Assembly: GCF_025802015.1 (NCBI RefSeq)
Contig: NZ_JAOYFC010000003.1
Coordinates: forward strand, 124,001 to 188,000
DNA from: Falsihalocynthiibacter halioticoli
GTDB taxonomy: Bacteria; Pseudomonadota; Alphaproteobacteria; Rhodobacterales; Rhodobacteraceae
Reading direction: 5' to 3'
Length of the DNA: 64,000 nucleotides
Part shown: positions 22,578 through 31,646 of the stretch, piece by piece
Position numbering within the stretch: the first letter of the stretch is position 1
How the letters are laid out: each line of letters starts with the position of its first letter
The notes under the pieces: generated by a model
The model's input: the letters and a program-made list of their open reading frames with translations, nothing else
The model's database searches: none
What the model was told of the DNA's origin: nothing
Translations under genes and position numbers: made by a program

Positions 22578-23228
22578 ATGAGCACAAAGCCACCAAAACC
22601 CGCCCCCGATTTCAAACTGGAACAAGCCGCCATTGAACGTGGCGCCAGAGTGATTGCGGGGGTGGACGAAGTTGGTCGCGGGCCGCTTGCAGGGCCGGTA
22701 ACTGCAGCGGCGGTTATTCTTGATCCGTCTGAGATTCCCGAAGGGCTCAATGACAGCAAGGCTCTCACCGCGAAGCGCCGCGCTGTGCTTGAAGAGGAGA
22801 TCCACGCGAAAGCAAAGGTCTCGATTGCTCATGCCACCGTTGAGGAAATTGACGAGCACAATATCCTCCGCGCCAGCCATATCGCGATGGAGCGTGCAAT
22901 CGCCGGGCTACCTGTTGTGCCAGATTATGTCTTGATCGACGGTAATATGATTCCCCGCGGACTCACGATTGCATCTGAGGCTGTTGTGAAAGGCGATAGC
23001 AAATCAGTTTCCATTTCAGCGGCCTCAATCGTTGCGAAAACATGCCGCGATCGGATCATGGTGGATTTGGCGCAACAGCATCCTGGTTATGGCTGGGAAA
23101 CCAACGCGGGATATGGATCAAAAAGCCACATGTTGGCGCTCCAAAATCTTGGGGTGACCCCACACCATAGACGTTCGTTCAAACCCGTCCACAATATCTT
23201 GTATCAAGACAAAAAGATAAGTGATTGA
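22578..23228 (+). CDS. rnhB: Ribonuclease HII
   Basis: 216 residues. It removes ribonucleotides from DNA and cuts RNA in RNA-DNA hybrids, using two metal ions. Motif GVDEVGRGPLAGPV carries the first catalytic Asp-Glu pair; further acidic residues are in VLIDGN and the SVSAAS-like segment KSVSISAASIVAK. C-terminal HHRRSFKP is typical. Normal length. The next gene is ccrM on the same strand, an arrangement common in this family of bacteria. Confidence 0.95.
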   Translation: MSTKPPKPAPDFKLEQAAIERGARVIAGVDEVGRGPLAGPVTAAAVILDPSEIPEGLNDSKALTAKRRAVLEEEIHAKAKVSIAHATVEEIDEHNILRASHIAMERAIAGLPVVPDYVLIDGNMIPRGLTIASEAVVKGDSKSVSISAASIVAKTCRDRIMVDLAQQHPGYGWETNAGYGSKSHMLALQNLGVTPHHRRSFKPVHNILYQDKKISD

Positions 23229-23265
23229 TTCAAAAAAGAAATTGACGACGAATCCGCGATGAATC
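23227..23265 (+). promoter_or_regulatory. Three GANTC methylation sites upstream of ccrM
   Basis: GATTC at 23227-23231 and GAATC at 23250-23254 and 23261-23265, all within 90 bp of the ccrM start. GANTC is the sequence CcrM methylates. A TTGACG hexamer at 23242-23247 may be a -35 element. Such sites can make transcription depend on methylation state. Confidence 0.65.
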
Positions 23266-23316
23266 ATCCTAGTCCTCAATAAGTAAGCGCAAAAATGCGC
23301 AACATATGAGGCAGTA

Positions 23317-24432
23317 ATGAAAACGAAAACCAAAGCAAAAGAGGCTGTAAAATTGCCTCTTAACCAGATTATTGACGGTGACTGCATCGAGGTGATGAAC
23401 AGTCTACCAGAGAACTCGGTTGATCTTATCTTTGCAGATCCCCCCTATAATCTTCAGCTCAAAGGCGATCTTCATCGCCCTGATAATTCCAAAGTTGATG
23501 CCGTTGATGATGCATGGGATCAGTTTTCATCATTCGCTGCATATGACCGCTTTACACAAGCGTGGCTCAAAGCGGCCCGCCGTATCCTGAAGCCGAATGG
23601 CGCAATCTGGGTCATCGGCAGCTATCACAACATCTTCCGCGTTGGCGCGGCAATGCAGAACGAAGGATTCTGGATTCTGAACGATGTTGTTTGGCGCAAG
23701 AGCAACCCGATGCCGAACTTCCGCGGTAAGCGCCTTACCAATGCGCACGAGACAATGATCTGGGCGAGCAAGGAAGAAGCCAGCAAATACACCTTTAACT
23801 ATGAAGCGCTTAAGTCGTTGAACGAAGGCATTCAGATGCGTTCCGATTGGGTTCTGCCGATCTGTAATGGTCACGAGCGGCTCAAGAACGATGCGGGCGA
23901 AAAGGCGCATCCGACCCAGAAGCCAGAGAGCCTTCTGCATCGCATCCTCGTTTCAACAACTAATCCTGGTGATGTTGTGCTTGATCCGTTCTTTGGAACG
24001 GGAACTACTGGCGCTGTAGCTAAGAAGCTCGGCCGTGAATACATCGGTATCGAGCGCGAAGAGGCCTATCGGAAAGTTGCAGCGAAGCGCCTTAAGAACG
24101 TTCGTAAATTCGACAAAGAGAGCCTGCAGGTTTCGCAGTCCAAGCGCGCAGAGCCGCGCGTTCCATTTGGTCAGTTGGTTGAGCGCGGTATGCTTCAGCC
24201 AGGTGATGAGCTTTATTCAATGAACAAACGTCACAAGGCCAAAGTGCGCGCAGATGGCACTCTGATTGGAGATGACGTGAAGGGTTCGATCCATCAGGTT
24301 GGTGCTGCACTTGAAGGCGCGCCAAGCTGTAATGGCTGGACATATTGGTGCTATAAGCAAGACGGAAAACAAGTTCCGATTGATCTTTTGCGCCAGCAAA
24401 TCCGTGCCGAAATGACGGATCGCCCGAACTAG
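23317..24432 (+). CDS. ccrM: Cell-cycle GANTC adenine methyltransferase CcrM
   Basis: 371 residues, beta-class N6-adenine methyltransferase. Motif IV DPPYN (41-45) precedes motif I (DPFFGTGTTG, about 226-235). A C-terminal domain of about 100 residues (QLVERGMLQPGDELYS ... CNGWTYW) is the one that distinguishes CcrM from other HinfI-like enzymes. It methylates A in GANTC after replication and thereby times expression of cell-cycle genes in alphaproteobacteria. Its upstream region holds three GANTC sites. A terminator follows at 24496. Confidence 0.94.
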   Translation: MKTKTKAKEAVKLPLNQIIDGDCIEVMNSLPENSVDLIFADPPYNLQLKGDLHRPDNSKVDAVDDAWDQFSSFAAYDRFTQAWLKAARRILKPNGAIWVIGSYHNIFRVGAAMQNEGFWILNDVVWRKSNPMPNFRGKRLTNAHETMIWASKEEASKYTFNYEALKSLNEGIQMRSDWVLPICNGHERLKNDAGEKAHPTQKPESLLHRILVSTTNPGDVVLDPFFGTGTTGAVAKKLGREYIGIEREEAYRKVAAKRLKNVRKFDKESLQVSQSKRAEPRVPFGQLVERGMLQPGDELYSMNKRHKAKVRADGTLIGDDVKGSIHQVGAALEGAPSCNGWTYWCYKQDGKQVPIDLLRQQIRAEMTDRPN

Positions 24433-24495
24433 AAACACCAGAAACAACAAAGTTTACCGCCGGTGCCTGTGGCCTGACTTCCACGGCACGACCTT

Positions 24496-24528
24496 GCCCT
24501 GCCGCCTAATGTGCGGCAGGGCCTTTTT
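24496..24528 (+). terminator. Rho-independent terminator between ccrM and alkB
   Basis: Perfect 10-bp stem GCCCTGCCGC / GCGGCAGGGC with a 7-base loop and a following T-run. It ends exactly at the stop codon of the convergent alkane monooxygenase gene. Confidence 0.88.
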
Positions 24529-25661
24529 CATCGTGGCATCGGAGTGGTGGCTGTCTTGTACGGTTCCCAATCTGTGATCTCGGGATAATATTTTTTGCGC
24601 CAAGCGCGAACACGCGGGTTCATCGTGCGGCGCCAAAGCGGCGGGATCATCGCAGCGAAAGTCATGACCGGATAACCGAAAGGAAGCTGTGGTGCTTCGT
24701 CTTCATCGTAGTTCTGCAAAAGCGGAAAGCGGCGATCAGGTTTGTAGTGGTGGTCGCTGTGGCGTTGAAGATTGATCAACAACCAATTGCTGGCCTTGTG
24801 AGCGGCATTCCAGCTGTGGCGGGGCTTGACGTGTTCGTATTTCCCGTCGCCAAGATGTTTGCGCGTTAGACCATAGTGCTCGATGTAATTGGTCAACTCC
24901 AACTGCCAGATCGCAACGCCGGCTTGCACCAAGAACAAGACCATCCCCTCAAATCCGCCAATCGCGCATGCGAGCGCGAGAAACAGTAACTGCAATGCCC
25001 AATAGCGCCAAAACGGATTGCGCAAATTGAGCGGGTGTTTCTTCCGCCGAAGCTGCATTCTCTTTTCTGCGCTCCATGCCGAATGCCAACATTGACGAAG
25101 TACCCGGGGATAGAAACGGTGGAAGCCCTCGTTATAGCGTGCGGTAACAGGATCGCGCGGCGTTCCTACATAAATATGGTGAACCAAAAGGTGCTCTGAT
25201 CGGAAATGACTATACAGAACCGTTGCGAGCAATAGATCAGCCAACCAGCGTTCAACGCGGTTTTTCTGGTGCATCAATTCGTGGGCATAAGTGATTCCAA
25301 TCGCACCGGAAATAACGCCAACGCCAAAGAATAGGCCAAACTTTTCCAATGCGCCCAAATGCTCCGCAGTGGGCACATAAGCGATCAGCCCAAAGATCAC
25401 GCAGAACTGGATCGGGAACCACATGAGTGTGATTAGGCGATACCAAAACAGATCGCTTTCAGGTGTGTTAGGGTCAAAATTTACAAGGTTCAGCCCCGTG
25501 AGTGCGTCAAGAATTCCAAACAAAAACCAGCCGTACAATGGCAAGAGCACTACAAACCATCCGCCATAAACCGCTCCGATTATCGCGAGCGGGATCATCC
25601 CCAAAGAGAGCCAGAAGGGTAGGGCGCTTGTTAGGGAAAAAGAGGCGTTCGGGTTGGTCAT
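24528..25661 (-). CDS. alkB: Alkane 1-monooxygenase
   Basis: 377-residue integral membrane non-haem di-iron hydroxylase that oxidises n-alkanes to 1-alkanols using rubredoxin electrons. All histidine boxes are present: HELMHQ (127-132), EHLLVHH (156-162), NYIEHYG (258-264) and LQRHSDHH (298-305). About six membrane helices. No rubredoxin gene is adjacent. It follows mutY by 16 bp on the same strand and probably shares its transcript. Marine Roseobacters often carry one such gene. Confidence 0.93.
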   Translation of the reverse strand: MTNPNASFSLTSALPFWLSLGMIPLAIIGAVYGGWFVVLLPLYGWFLFGILDALTGLNLVNFDPNTPESDLFWYRLITLMWFPIQFCVIFGLIAYVPTAEHLGALEKFGLFFGVGVISGAIGITYAHELMHQKNRVERWLADLLLATVLYSHFRSEHLLVHHIYVGTPRDPVTARYNEGFHRFYPRVLRQCWHSAWSAEKRMQLRRKKHPLNLRNPFWRYWALQLLFLALACAIGGFEGMVLFLVQAGVAIWQLELTNYIEHYGLTRKHLGDGKYEHVKPRHSWNAAHKASNWLLINLQRHSDHHYKPDRRFPLLQNYDEDEAPQLPFGYPVMTFAAMIPPLWRRTMNPRVRAWRKKYYPEITDWEPYKTATTPMPR

Positions 25662-25677
25662 CAGAGGCTCTTTGTGT

Positions 25678-26718
25678 TCAGGAACTGCTGCTTAGGGCGT
25701 GAACTTTGCGCATCACGGTAGGAAGATCATTGGCGCGAAAGTCCGATGGGTCAACAAATCCCCCACGGAAAGCGCGCGCATCTTGCCGCACCTCCGCGAC
25801 GTGAACGGTGAGTCTGAGGTGAAAATGCGTAAAGGCGTGGCGTACTTCTTCGTTAAGCGTGATCCAGTCTGCATCAATTGGCGGCTCCGATACAGGCTCT
25901 GTTTCGGCCCAATCCGTTCCAGGCCAGCCAAGCATACCCCCGAGAAGCCCCTTTTCCGGGCGCGTTTCAAGAAGCACGGCACCATCCTCGCGGCGAACAA
26001 CATAGGCAATCCCGCGTCGAACTGGTTTCGCCGCCTTTGGCAGTTTCTTGGGCAACTCGCGTTCAATGCCTTGGCTCTGTGCGTTGCAATGCGAACGGAT
26101 CGGACAAATGCCACAGGCTGGCGATTTAGGCGTACAAACCGTCGCGCCGAGGTCCATAACCGCTTGCGCATAATCTCCTGCGCGATTCTTTGGCGTTTGG
26201 GCTTCTGCGTAGTCCCGCAACAAAGGTTTCGATGTCGGAAGCGGCGTTTCTTCGGCGTAGAGCCGTGCCATAACGCGCTCCACATTGCCATCGACAACCG
26301 TTTCGCGCTGCCCAAATGCGATCGAGGCAATCGCCGCAGAAGTATACGGCCCTATTCCAGGGAGTTTTTGCAGGCCTTCGCGATTATCAGGGAACGCACC
26401 ATTCAATTCACCGGCTACGACCCGAGCGCATTTCAACAAATTTCGCGCCCGCGCGTAATACCCAAGCCCAGCCCATGCGGCCATAACATCGGCATCTTCA
26501 GCGGCGGCAAGATCCTGAACAGTCGGCCAAGTTTCGGTAAACTTGGCAAAATATGCCTTAACAGCGGCGACGGTGGTTTGTTGAAGCATGATCTCGGAGA
26601 GCCAAACGCGGTAAGGGTCAGGCAAACGGTCTTCTTTCGGACCGACGCGCCAAGGCAATTCGCGCGCGTGAACGTCATACCAAGCAAGTAGGTCGGCGGA
26701 AATCAGCATGTCACGCAA
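25678..26718 (-). CDS. mutY: Adenine DNA glycosylase MutY
   Basis: 346 residues. It removes adenine mispaired with 8-oxoguanine. The helix-hairpin-helix is LQKLPGIGPYTSAAIASIAF with catalytic Asp in VVDGNVERV. The iron-sulfur cluster Cys are in CTPKSPACGICPIRSHC. A C-terminal NUDIX-like domain (about 230-340) recognises 8-oxoG. Normal length. It is divergent from dciA, with an 81-bp promoter gap. Confidence 0.95.
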   Translation of the reverse strand: MRDMLISADLLAWYDVHARELPWRVGPKEDRLPDPYRVWLSEIMLQQTTVAAVKAYFAKFTETWPTVQDLAAAEDADVMAAWAGLGYYARARNLLKCARVVAGELNGAFPDNREGLQKLPGIGPYTSAAIASIAFGQRETVVDGNVERVMARLYAEETPLPTSKPLLRDYAEAQTPKNRAGDYAQAVMDLGATVCTPKSPACGICPIRSHCNAQSQGIERELPKKLPKAAKPVRRGIAYVVRREDGAVLLETRPEKGLLGGMLGWPGTDWAETEPVSEPPIDADWITLNEEVRHAFTHFHLRLTVHVAEVRQDARAFRGGFVDPSDFRANDLPTVMRKVHALSSSS

Positions 26719-26799
26719 TGTTTATCCCCTTGTTATAGCTATTTCTCTGGCACATGCTGGCGACGCGCATAGAATAGCAAACGAAACTGGGAATAACAG

Positions 26800-27333
26800 A
26801 TGAAGCCGCGCCCGCAATCAGAGAAAAATACTGCGCCAGCTCGCCGGAAACGCGGGTTTGAGCGGACGTCGAGTTTGCTTCAAAGGCAGATTCGAAAGTC
26901 GGCGGAATCTCGTGGCTTTGCTGTGTCTCGGTTGATCACGCACTGGGTCGAGGTTGTTGGCGAGGATATCGCCAAGATTGCGCGACCTGTTGATGTGAAG
27001 TACGGGCGCGGAAGCTTCGGAGCGACCCTAACCCTGCTGACAACGGGGGCGCAGGCCCCAATGCTTGAAATGCAAAAAGAGCAAATCAGAACACGTGTGA
27101 ACCAGGTATACGGCCACGCCGCGATATCGCGCGTTCGTATCACCCAGACTTCGCCGCACGGATTTGCCGACGGCAAAGTTGCTTTTCAGCACGCGCCCAA
27201 GAAAACGCGCGTTGCCCCTAAACCTGAACAATTTGATCAGGCGGCTAAAGCCTCTGCATCAATCCAGAATGATGATCTTCGTACTGCACTCGCGAATCTT
27301 GGTGCGAAGATTCTGTCACGAAAAAATAACTAA
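26800..27333 (+). CDS. DciA-type DUF721 protein
   Basis: 177 residues. The N-terminal DUF721 domain (about 20-120; HWVEVVGEDIAKIARPV) is characteristic of DciA, which in bacteria without DnaC helps load the replicative helicase DnaB. A basic, disordered linker and a short C-terminal helix follow. It is first in an operon with a DsbA-like gene (11-bp gap) and a CoA-transferase. Confidence 0.82.
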   Translation: MKPRPQSEKNTAPARRKRGFERTSSLLQRQIRKSAESRGFAVSRLITHWVEVVGEDIAKIARPVDVKYGRGSFGATLTLLTTGAQAPMLEMQKEQIRTRVNQVYGHAAISRVRITQTSPHGFADGKVAFQHAPKKTRVAPKPEQFDQAAKASASIQNDDLRTALANLGAKILSRKNN

Positions 27334-27344
27334 GAAGGTACCCT

Positions 27345-27947
27345 ATGAAACGTCGTGAATTTACCGCTGCTTTGACGCTGTCTTTGATACCCGCATTTAC
27401 GGGCGGCATTGCTTTTGCACAGGATGAGAGCGGTATTAAAGATATGACCCTCGGCGCGGACGATGCTCCGATTACCGTGATTGAATACGCGTCCTATACC
27501 TGCCCACATTGTGCAAACTTCCACAAAGCAGTTTTTGACAAGCTCAAGGAAAATTACATTGATACGGGCAAGGTTAAATTTATCTATCGCGAAGTCTATT
27601 TTGACCGTTACGGCCTCTGGGCGTCGATGATCGCACGGTGCGGTGGTGATATGCGGTTCTTTGGAATCTCGGATATGCTTTATGACACCCAAAGCGAATG
27701 GGCCAAAGGCGAACCAGCTGAGATTGCGGAAAATCTACGCAAGATCGGCCTGAAAGCCGGAATTGAGCAAGACGCGCTTGATGCTTGCATGGCTGATGGT
27801 GAAACCGCACAAAAGCTCGTTGAATGGTACCAGAAGAACGCCACCGCGGATGACATCACCGGTACGCCTTCGTTCATCATCAACGGGGAGCCCTTCGGGA
27901 ATGCGAACTACGAAGACTTCTCCAAGCACCTCGATTCGTTGCTGTAA
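27345..27947 (+). CDS. DsbA-family periplasmic thiol-disulfide oxidoreductase
   Basis: 200 residues. The signal peptide MKRREFTAALTLSLIPAFTGG carries an RREF pattern that may be a Tat signal, though Sec is possible. The thioredoxin fold with inserted helices has the active site Cys-Pro-His-Cys (SYTCPHCANF) and cis-Pro loop TGTPSFI. It resembles single-domain DsbA/BdbD-type proteins that oxidise or carry disulfides to secreted proteins. The stop is followed 2 bp later by the GTG of the CoA-transferase. Confidence 0.88.
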   Translation: MKRREFTAALTLSLIPAFTGGIAFAQDESGIKDMTLGADDAPITVIEYASYTCPHCANFHKAVFDKLKENYIDTGKVKFIYREVYFDRYGLWASMIARCGGDMRFFGISDMLYDTQSEWAKGEPAEIAENLRKIGLKAGIEQDALDACMADGETAQKLVEWYQKNATADDITGTPSFIINGEPFGNANYEDFSKHLDSLL

Positions 27948-27949
27948 CA

Positions 27950-29062
27950 GTGTCTAATCCGCCATTATCCGGCCTTAAGGTCGTTGAATTGGCCCGTGTT
28001 CTAGCGGGCCCATGGTGCGGACAATTGCTTTCTGACCTTGGTGCGGATGTCATCAAGGTCGAAAGCCCCGAAGGGGATGACACCAGACGTTGGGGTCCGC
28101 CCTATGTTGATCATAAAGGCGAACGAACGGCGGCGTACTTCCACGCCACCAATCGCGGAAAACACTCGGTTTGCGCTGACTTTCGAACAGAAGAAGGTAA
28201 GCAAACCGTTCGCGAATTGGTGAAAGACGCTGACATCCTTATCGAGAATTTCAAAGTTGGTGGCTTGGCCAAGTATGGCCTCGACTATGAGAGCCTTTCC
28301 GAGTTCAACCCGCGCCTGATCTATTGCTCAATCACCGGATTTGGCCAAACAGGCCCATACGCAAAACGTGCGGGCTATGATTTTATTATTCAGGGCATGT
28401 CAGGTTTGATGTCGGTTACGGGTGATCCGCAGAGTCATCCTCAAAAGATCGGTGTTGCGATCACGGATATTTTTACCGGTGTTTATGCAAGTACGGCGAT
28501 CCTTGCGGCCCTTCACAAGCGCGATACGACTGGTCGTGGTGAGCATATTGATATGTCGCTGCTCGATGTCGGTACGGCGATCCTTGCCAACCAAAGCATG
28601 AACTATCTCGCGACAGGTATTTCGCCAACGCGCGTCGGGAACGCGCACCCGAATCTTGTGCCATATCAAACCTTTGCTTGCTCTGATGGCCATATCATCA
28701 TCGCAGTCGGCAATGATCGGCAATTTCAGCGTCTTTGCAAAATTCTCGGCCTAGGTGATTTGGCAGAGGATCCGAAGTTCGCAACGAATGATATGCGTGT
28801 GAGCAATCGCGAAGAAATTGGCGGGTTGCTGGAACATCAGACTTTGCAAATGACTAAAGCCGAACTCTTGGAGGCCTGTGAAAACGAGGGCGTTCCAGCA
28901 GGACCGATTAACAATATGGCAGAGGTTTTTGCCGATCCGCAGGTCTTGCATCGCGAAATGAAAATCGAGCCTGAAGGTGTTCCCGGAGTGAAATCCCCGA
29001 TCCGCTTTTCCGAAAGTGAACTCGATCTTGACCGTGCTTCACCGCGTTTAGGTAAGGATTAG
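27950..29062 (+). CDS. CaiB/BaiF family III CoA-transferase
   Basis: 370 residues with a GTG start. Typical N-terminus LKVVELARVLAGPWCGQLLSDLGADVIKVE and catalytic Asp in GVAITDIFTGVYAS. It moves CoA between a carboxylic acid donor and acceptor through a glutamyl/aspartyl-type anhydride. The substrate pair cannot be told from sequence. It ends with a 4-bp overlap against the convergent lpxK. Confidence 0.9.
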   Translation: MSNPPLSGLKVVELARVLAGPWCGQLLSDLGADVIKVESPEGDDTRRWGPPYVDHKGERTAAYFHATNRGKHSVCADFRTEEGKQTVRELVKDADILIENFKVGGLAKYGLDYESLSEFNPRLIYCSITGFGQTGPYAKRAGYDFIIQGMSGLMSVTGDPQSHPQKIGVAITDIFTGVYASTAILAALHKRDTTGRGEHIDMSLLDVGTAILANQSMNYLATGISPTRVGNAHPNLVPYQTFACSDGHIIIAVGNDRQFQRLCKILGLGDLAEDPKFATNDMRVSNREEIGGLLEHQTLQMTKAELLEACENEGVPAGPINNMAEVFADPQVLHREMKIEPEGVPGVKSPIRFSESELDLDRASPRLGKD

Positions 29063-30048
29063 AGACTGAATTTCGCAAGTTCGGCGTCTAGTGCGCTTGT
29101 ATCTTTAATCTTTAAACGCACGGGCAACGTCAGAACCTTAGGGCGGAAATCCTCTGGGAGGCGCGCGGCGTCCTTCTCGGTGGTGACAAGCTGCGCTCCT
29201 AAGGAATCCGCCTCCAGCTCGAGTCTTTTCATGAGCGTTTCGCTTAAAGGCTGGTGATCGGCCAATGACTCGCAACGAAGCAGTTCGGCACCTTCGTTCT
29301 TGAGTGTCGTGAAAAACTTCTCTGGGTGTGCAATTCCGGCAAATGCCAGAACGCGCAGCCCTTCAAAGCTCATTCCCATTTGCAAGACATCCAGATGACC
29401 GCGCAAATGGGGGCATTCAATCGTATGGGCCCATTTCTTATCAAATGCGGCTTGGTTTTCTGAGTCACCGATCGAAAGCACGAAATCCGCTCGTAATAGA
29501 CCCACATGTAGCGGTTCGCGCAATGGGCCGGCGGGCAGCACTTTTCCATTTCCAAAACCAAGACGCGCGTCAACAACAACGATCGAAAGGTCTTTCTGTA
29601 CGGCGGGGTTTTGGAAGCCGTCGTCTAAAACGATGACATCAGCACCGAGCGACTGAGCCAGTTGCGCACCCGCGGCACGGTCTTTGCCAATCACGCAATC
29701 ACAGAATGCAGAGATTAGCAGCGGCTCGTCTCCGACTTGATCGGCGCTATGAGCAATCGGATCGACTCGAATTGGCCCTTCCAAAGATCCACCATACCCG
29801 CGCGACACAACGACGGGCGTTTTCCCGCGCGACTGAAGGTGTTGAATGATCGCAATCGTCGTTGGTGTTTTGCCAGTTCCGCCCACATTGATATTGCCCA
29901 CGCAGATCACCGGAACATCGGGGCGATAGCCGCGTTCGGAGGCAAGTCTTCGGGCGGTGCCTTTGGCATAAATTCGACCAAGAGGAGCGAGCGCCATATC
30001 GCGTAGAGCATTCGGTTTTGGGTGATACCAGAAGCGCGGCGATCTCAT
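29059..30048 (-). CDS. lpxK: Tetraacyldisaccharide 4'-kinase
   Basis: 329 residues. It phosphorylates the 4' position of the lipid A disaccharide at the inner membrane. Walker A is in VGNINVGGTGKTPTT, followed by VVVSRGYGG and DVIVLDDGFQNP. The start at 30048 overlaps the waaA stop by one base (TGATG); an in-frame extension to 30135 lies inside waaA and is not typical. The adjacent waaA adds the Kdo sugar. Confidence 0.94.
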   Translation of the reverse strand: MRSPRFWYHPKPNALRDMALAPLGRIYAKGTARRLASERGYRPDVPVICVGNINVGGTGKTPTTIAIIQHLQSRGKTPVVVSRGYGGSLEGPIRVDPIAHSADQVGDEPLLISAFCDCVIGKDRAAGAQLAQSLGADVIVLDDGFQNPAVQKDLSIVVVDARLGFGNGKVLPAGPLREPLHVGLLRADFVLSIGDSENQAAFDKKWAHTIECPHLRGHLDVLQMGMSFEGLRVLAFAGIAHPEKFFTTLKNEGAELLRCESLADHQPLSETLMKRLELEADSLGAQLVTTEKDAARLPEDFRPKVLTLPVRLKIKDTSALDAELAKFSL

Positions 30049-31328
30049 CAGTAGGCTCCGATCTCGTCGAGCATGTCTTCGATCTTGGCAACGGCAAGGT
30101 CGGTTGCTTGGGCACCGCTGGTGGTGACCTCCCAAGCAACATGCGCCATTGCGGCGGCTCGATCAGGGGGCAAGAGGTTCAATAGAGCATCGCCAAGTTC
30201 CGCTCCGCGTGCCACAAGCTGAGCACCGCCTTGTTCATCTAGTGTTTCAAAGGCTTCCGTGAAATTTCCAAGATTGGGTCCGTGCAGAATGGCGGACCCG
30301 AGCCCTGCGGCTTCGTATGGGGTTTGGACCGTTCCTGTCGCAATGAACGAATTTCCAAGAAATGCGACGGTTGCGAGGCGATACCAAAGGCCGATTTCAT
30401 TTTCAGTGTCGGCGATGAACACCTGAGTTTCTTCGTCCGGTACTTCGCCCCGCGATCTAAGACAAACCCGAAAACCTTGTTCGTTGAGCTGTTCCGATAG
30501 CGCTTCGCCGCGTTGGGGTGTGTCGGGCAAATGGATCAAGAGAAGGCGATGGGTCGTGCGGCTTGCCTGTAAGTGCGCCGCAAGAACGAGCGCATCTTCC
30601 TCACTTGCAACATTGCTCGCGAGCCACGTTGGCCTGCCGCCAATTGCAGAAGACAATTCCTGCCTGTCAGTTTCGACACAAGGCAATGTTGCGCTGAGTT
30701 CGCTGATCGGACCGGCGACTCGCACTTTGCTTTCCTCAATACCTAAAGACGTAAGCTCTTTTGCCGTTGCGGCATCTATCGTATCGATATGGTCGAAATA
30801 CTGTAAATGCGTCCGTAACAATTTGCGGTGCCCGCTCAATAGAGCTTGGATGCCGTTAAGATCGCGTTTGCTCACAGATGCGTTCACTAGGAGCAGGGGG
30901 ATGTTGCGCTCTGCAAGAAGGCGGGGAAGCGGGCTTTCTGTCTCTATTCCGTTGAAAACGGCGATATCCGGTGCCCAAGCGTCAAGAAAGCTCTCGCAAA
31001 ACTCAAGGAGATTTGCCGGTGCATATTGGTGGATGCATGCGCTTGGGAAACCGTTTTTTGAGATGGTGGAGCGACGCGCGCGGGGCGACGTGAGCAGGAA
31101 ATTGACCCGCGGCCAATCCTCGCTCAACTGTCTTACCACCTTTGCCAGCGGTTGGGATTTATTCTCTGTTGTGGCGTGAAACCAAACCAAAGGCCCTTCT
31201 GGTCGTTCAACACTTGGCACCCCCATTTCTTCTCGTGATGCGGCTGTATCCTCTTTGGTCAGCTTTTCTTTAAGGCCAACCAATGGTTTGGATTTCGAAC
31301 CGATCTTGAGTGAAATCTTGGGGGTCAT
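30048..31328 (-). CDS. waaA: 3-deoxy-D-manno-octulosonic acid transferase
   Basis: 426 residues, GT30-type glycosyltransferase that adds Kdo to lipid A. Motifs include the acceptor-domain segment VWFHATTENKSQ, which corresponds to the usual WxHxxSxGE region but is altered, and the sugar-nucleotide part TGTVQTPYEAAGLGSAILHGPNLGNF. It lacks the long N-terminal membrane anchor of E. coli WaaA. Part of the pmbA-cysQ-DUF4170-waaA-lpxK operon. Confidence 0.88.
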   Translation of the reverse strand: MTPKISLKIGSKSKPLVGLKEKLTKEDTAASREEMGVPSVERPEGPLVWFHATTENKSQPLAKVVRQLSEDWPRVNFLLTSPRARRSTISKNGFPSACIHQYAPANLLEFCESFLDAWAPDIAVFNGIETESPLPRLLAERNIPLLLVNASVSKRDLNGIQALLSGHRKLLRTHLQYFDHIDTIDAATAKELTSLGIEESKVRVAGPISELSATLPCVETDRQELSSAIGGRPTWLASNVASEEDALVLAAHLQASRTTHRLLLIHLPDTPQRGEALSEQLNEQGFRVCLRSRGEVPDEETQVFIADTENEIGLWYRLATVAFLGNSFIATGTVQTPYEAAGLGSAILHGPNLGNFTEAFETLDEQGGAQLVARGAELGDALLNLLPPDRAAAMAHVAWEVTTSGAQATDLAVAKIEDMLDEIGAY

Positions 31329-31337
31329 GTTCCGGCT

Positions 31338-31580
31338 TTAGCCAAGCTCTTCTGTAGAAGACGCCTCGATCTCTTCGTCTCTTAGGCGATGAAGATGCGC
31401 GATGAAAAAGCGCATATGGGCGTTGTCGACCGTGCGCTGGGCTTCGGCTTTCCATGCGTCATATGCAGAGGCGTAGTCGGGGAACATTCCAACGATTTTA
31501 ATGTCGTTGATGTCTTTGAAGGCCGTTTTCGTCGGATCGATCAGTTCGCCGCCAAAAACAAGATGAAGTCGTTGAGCCAT
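31338..31580 (-). CDS. DUF4170 protein
   Basis: 80 residues. The pattern LHLVFGGELIDPTKTAFKDI...IVGMFPDYASAYDAWKAEAQRTVDNAHMRFFI is the full DUF4170 domain found in alphaproteobacteria between cysQ and waaA. Predicted cytoplasmic. The role is unknown; the constant location suggests a link to lipopolysaccharide synthesis. Confidence 0.85.
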   Translation of the reverse strand: MAQRLHLVFGGELIDPTKTAFKDINDIKIVGMFPDYASAYDAWKAEAQRTVDNAHMRFFIAHLHRLRDEEIEASSTEELG

Positions 31581-31646
31581 TTGGTCCTCATTCGGCTAAA
31601 ATTACTTTGTGCCTACAGTAGGCGATCAAGGGAAACAGTAAAAGCG

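Noticed and set aside
25699..26691. 330-codon frame antisense to mutY
   Set aside because: mutY has all catalytic and cluster residues; the antisense frame has no recognisable features or ribosome site.
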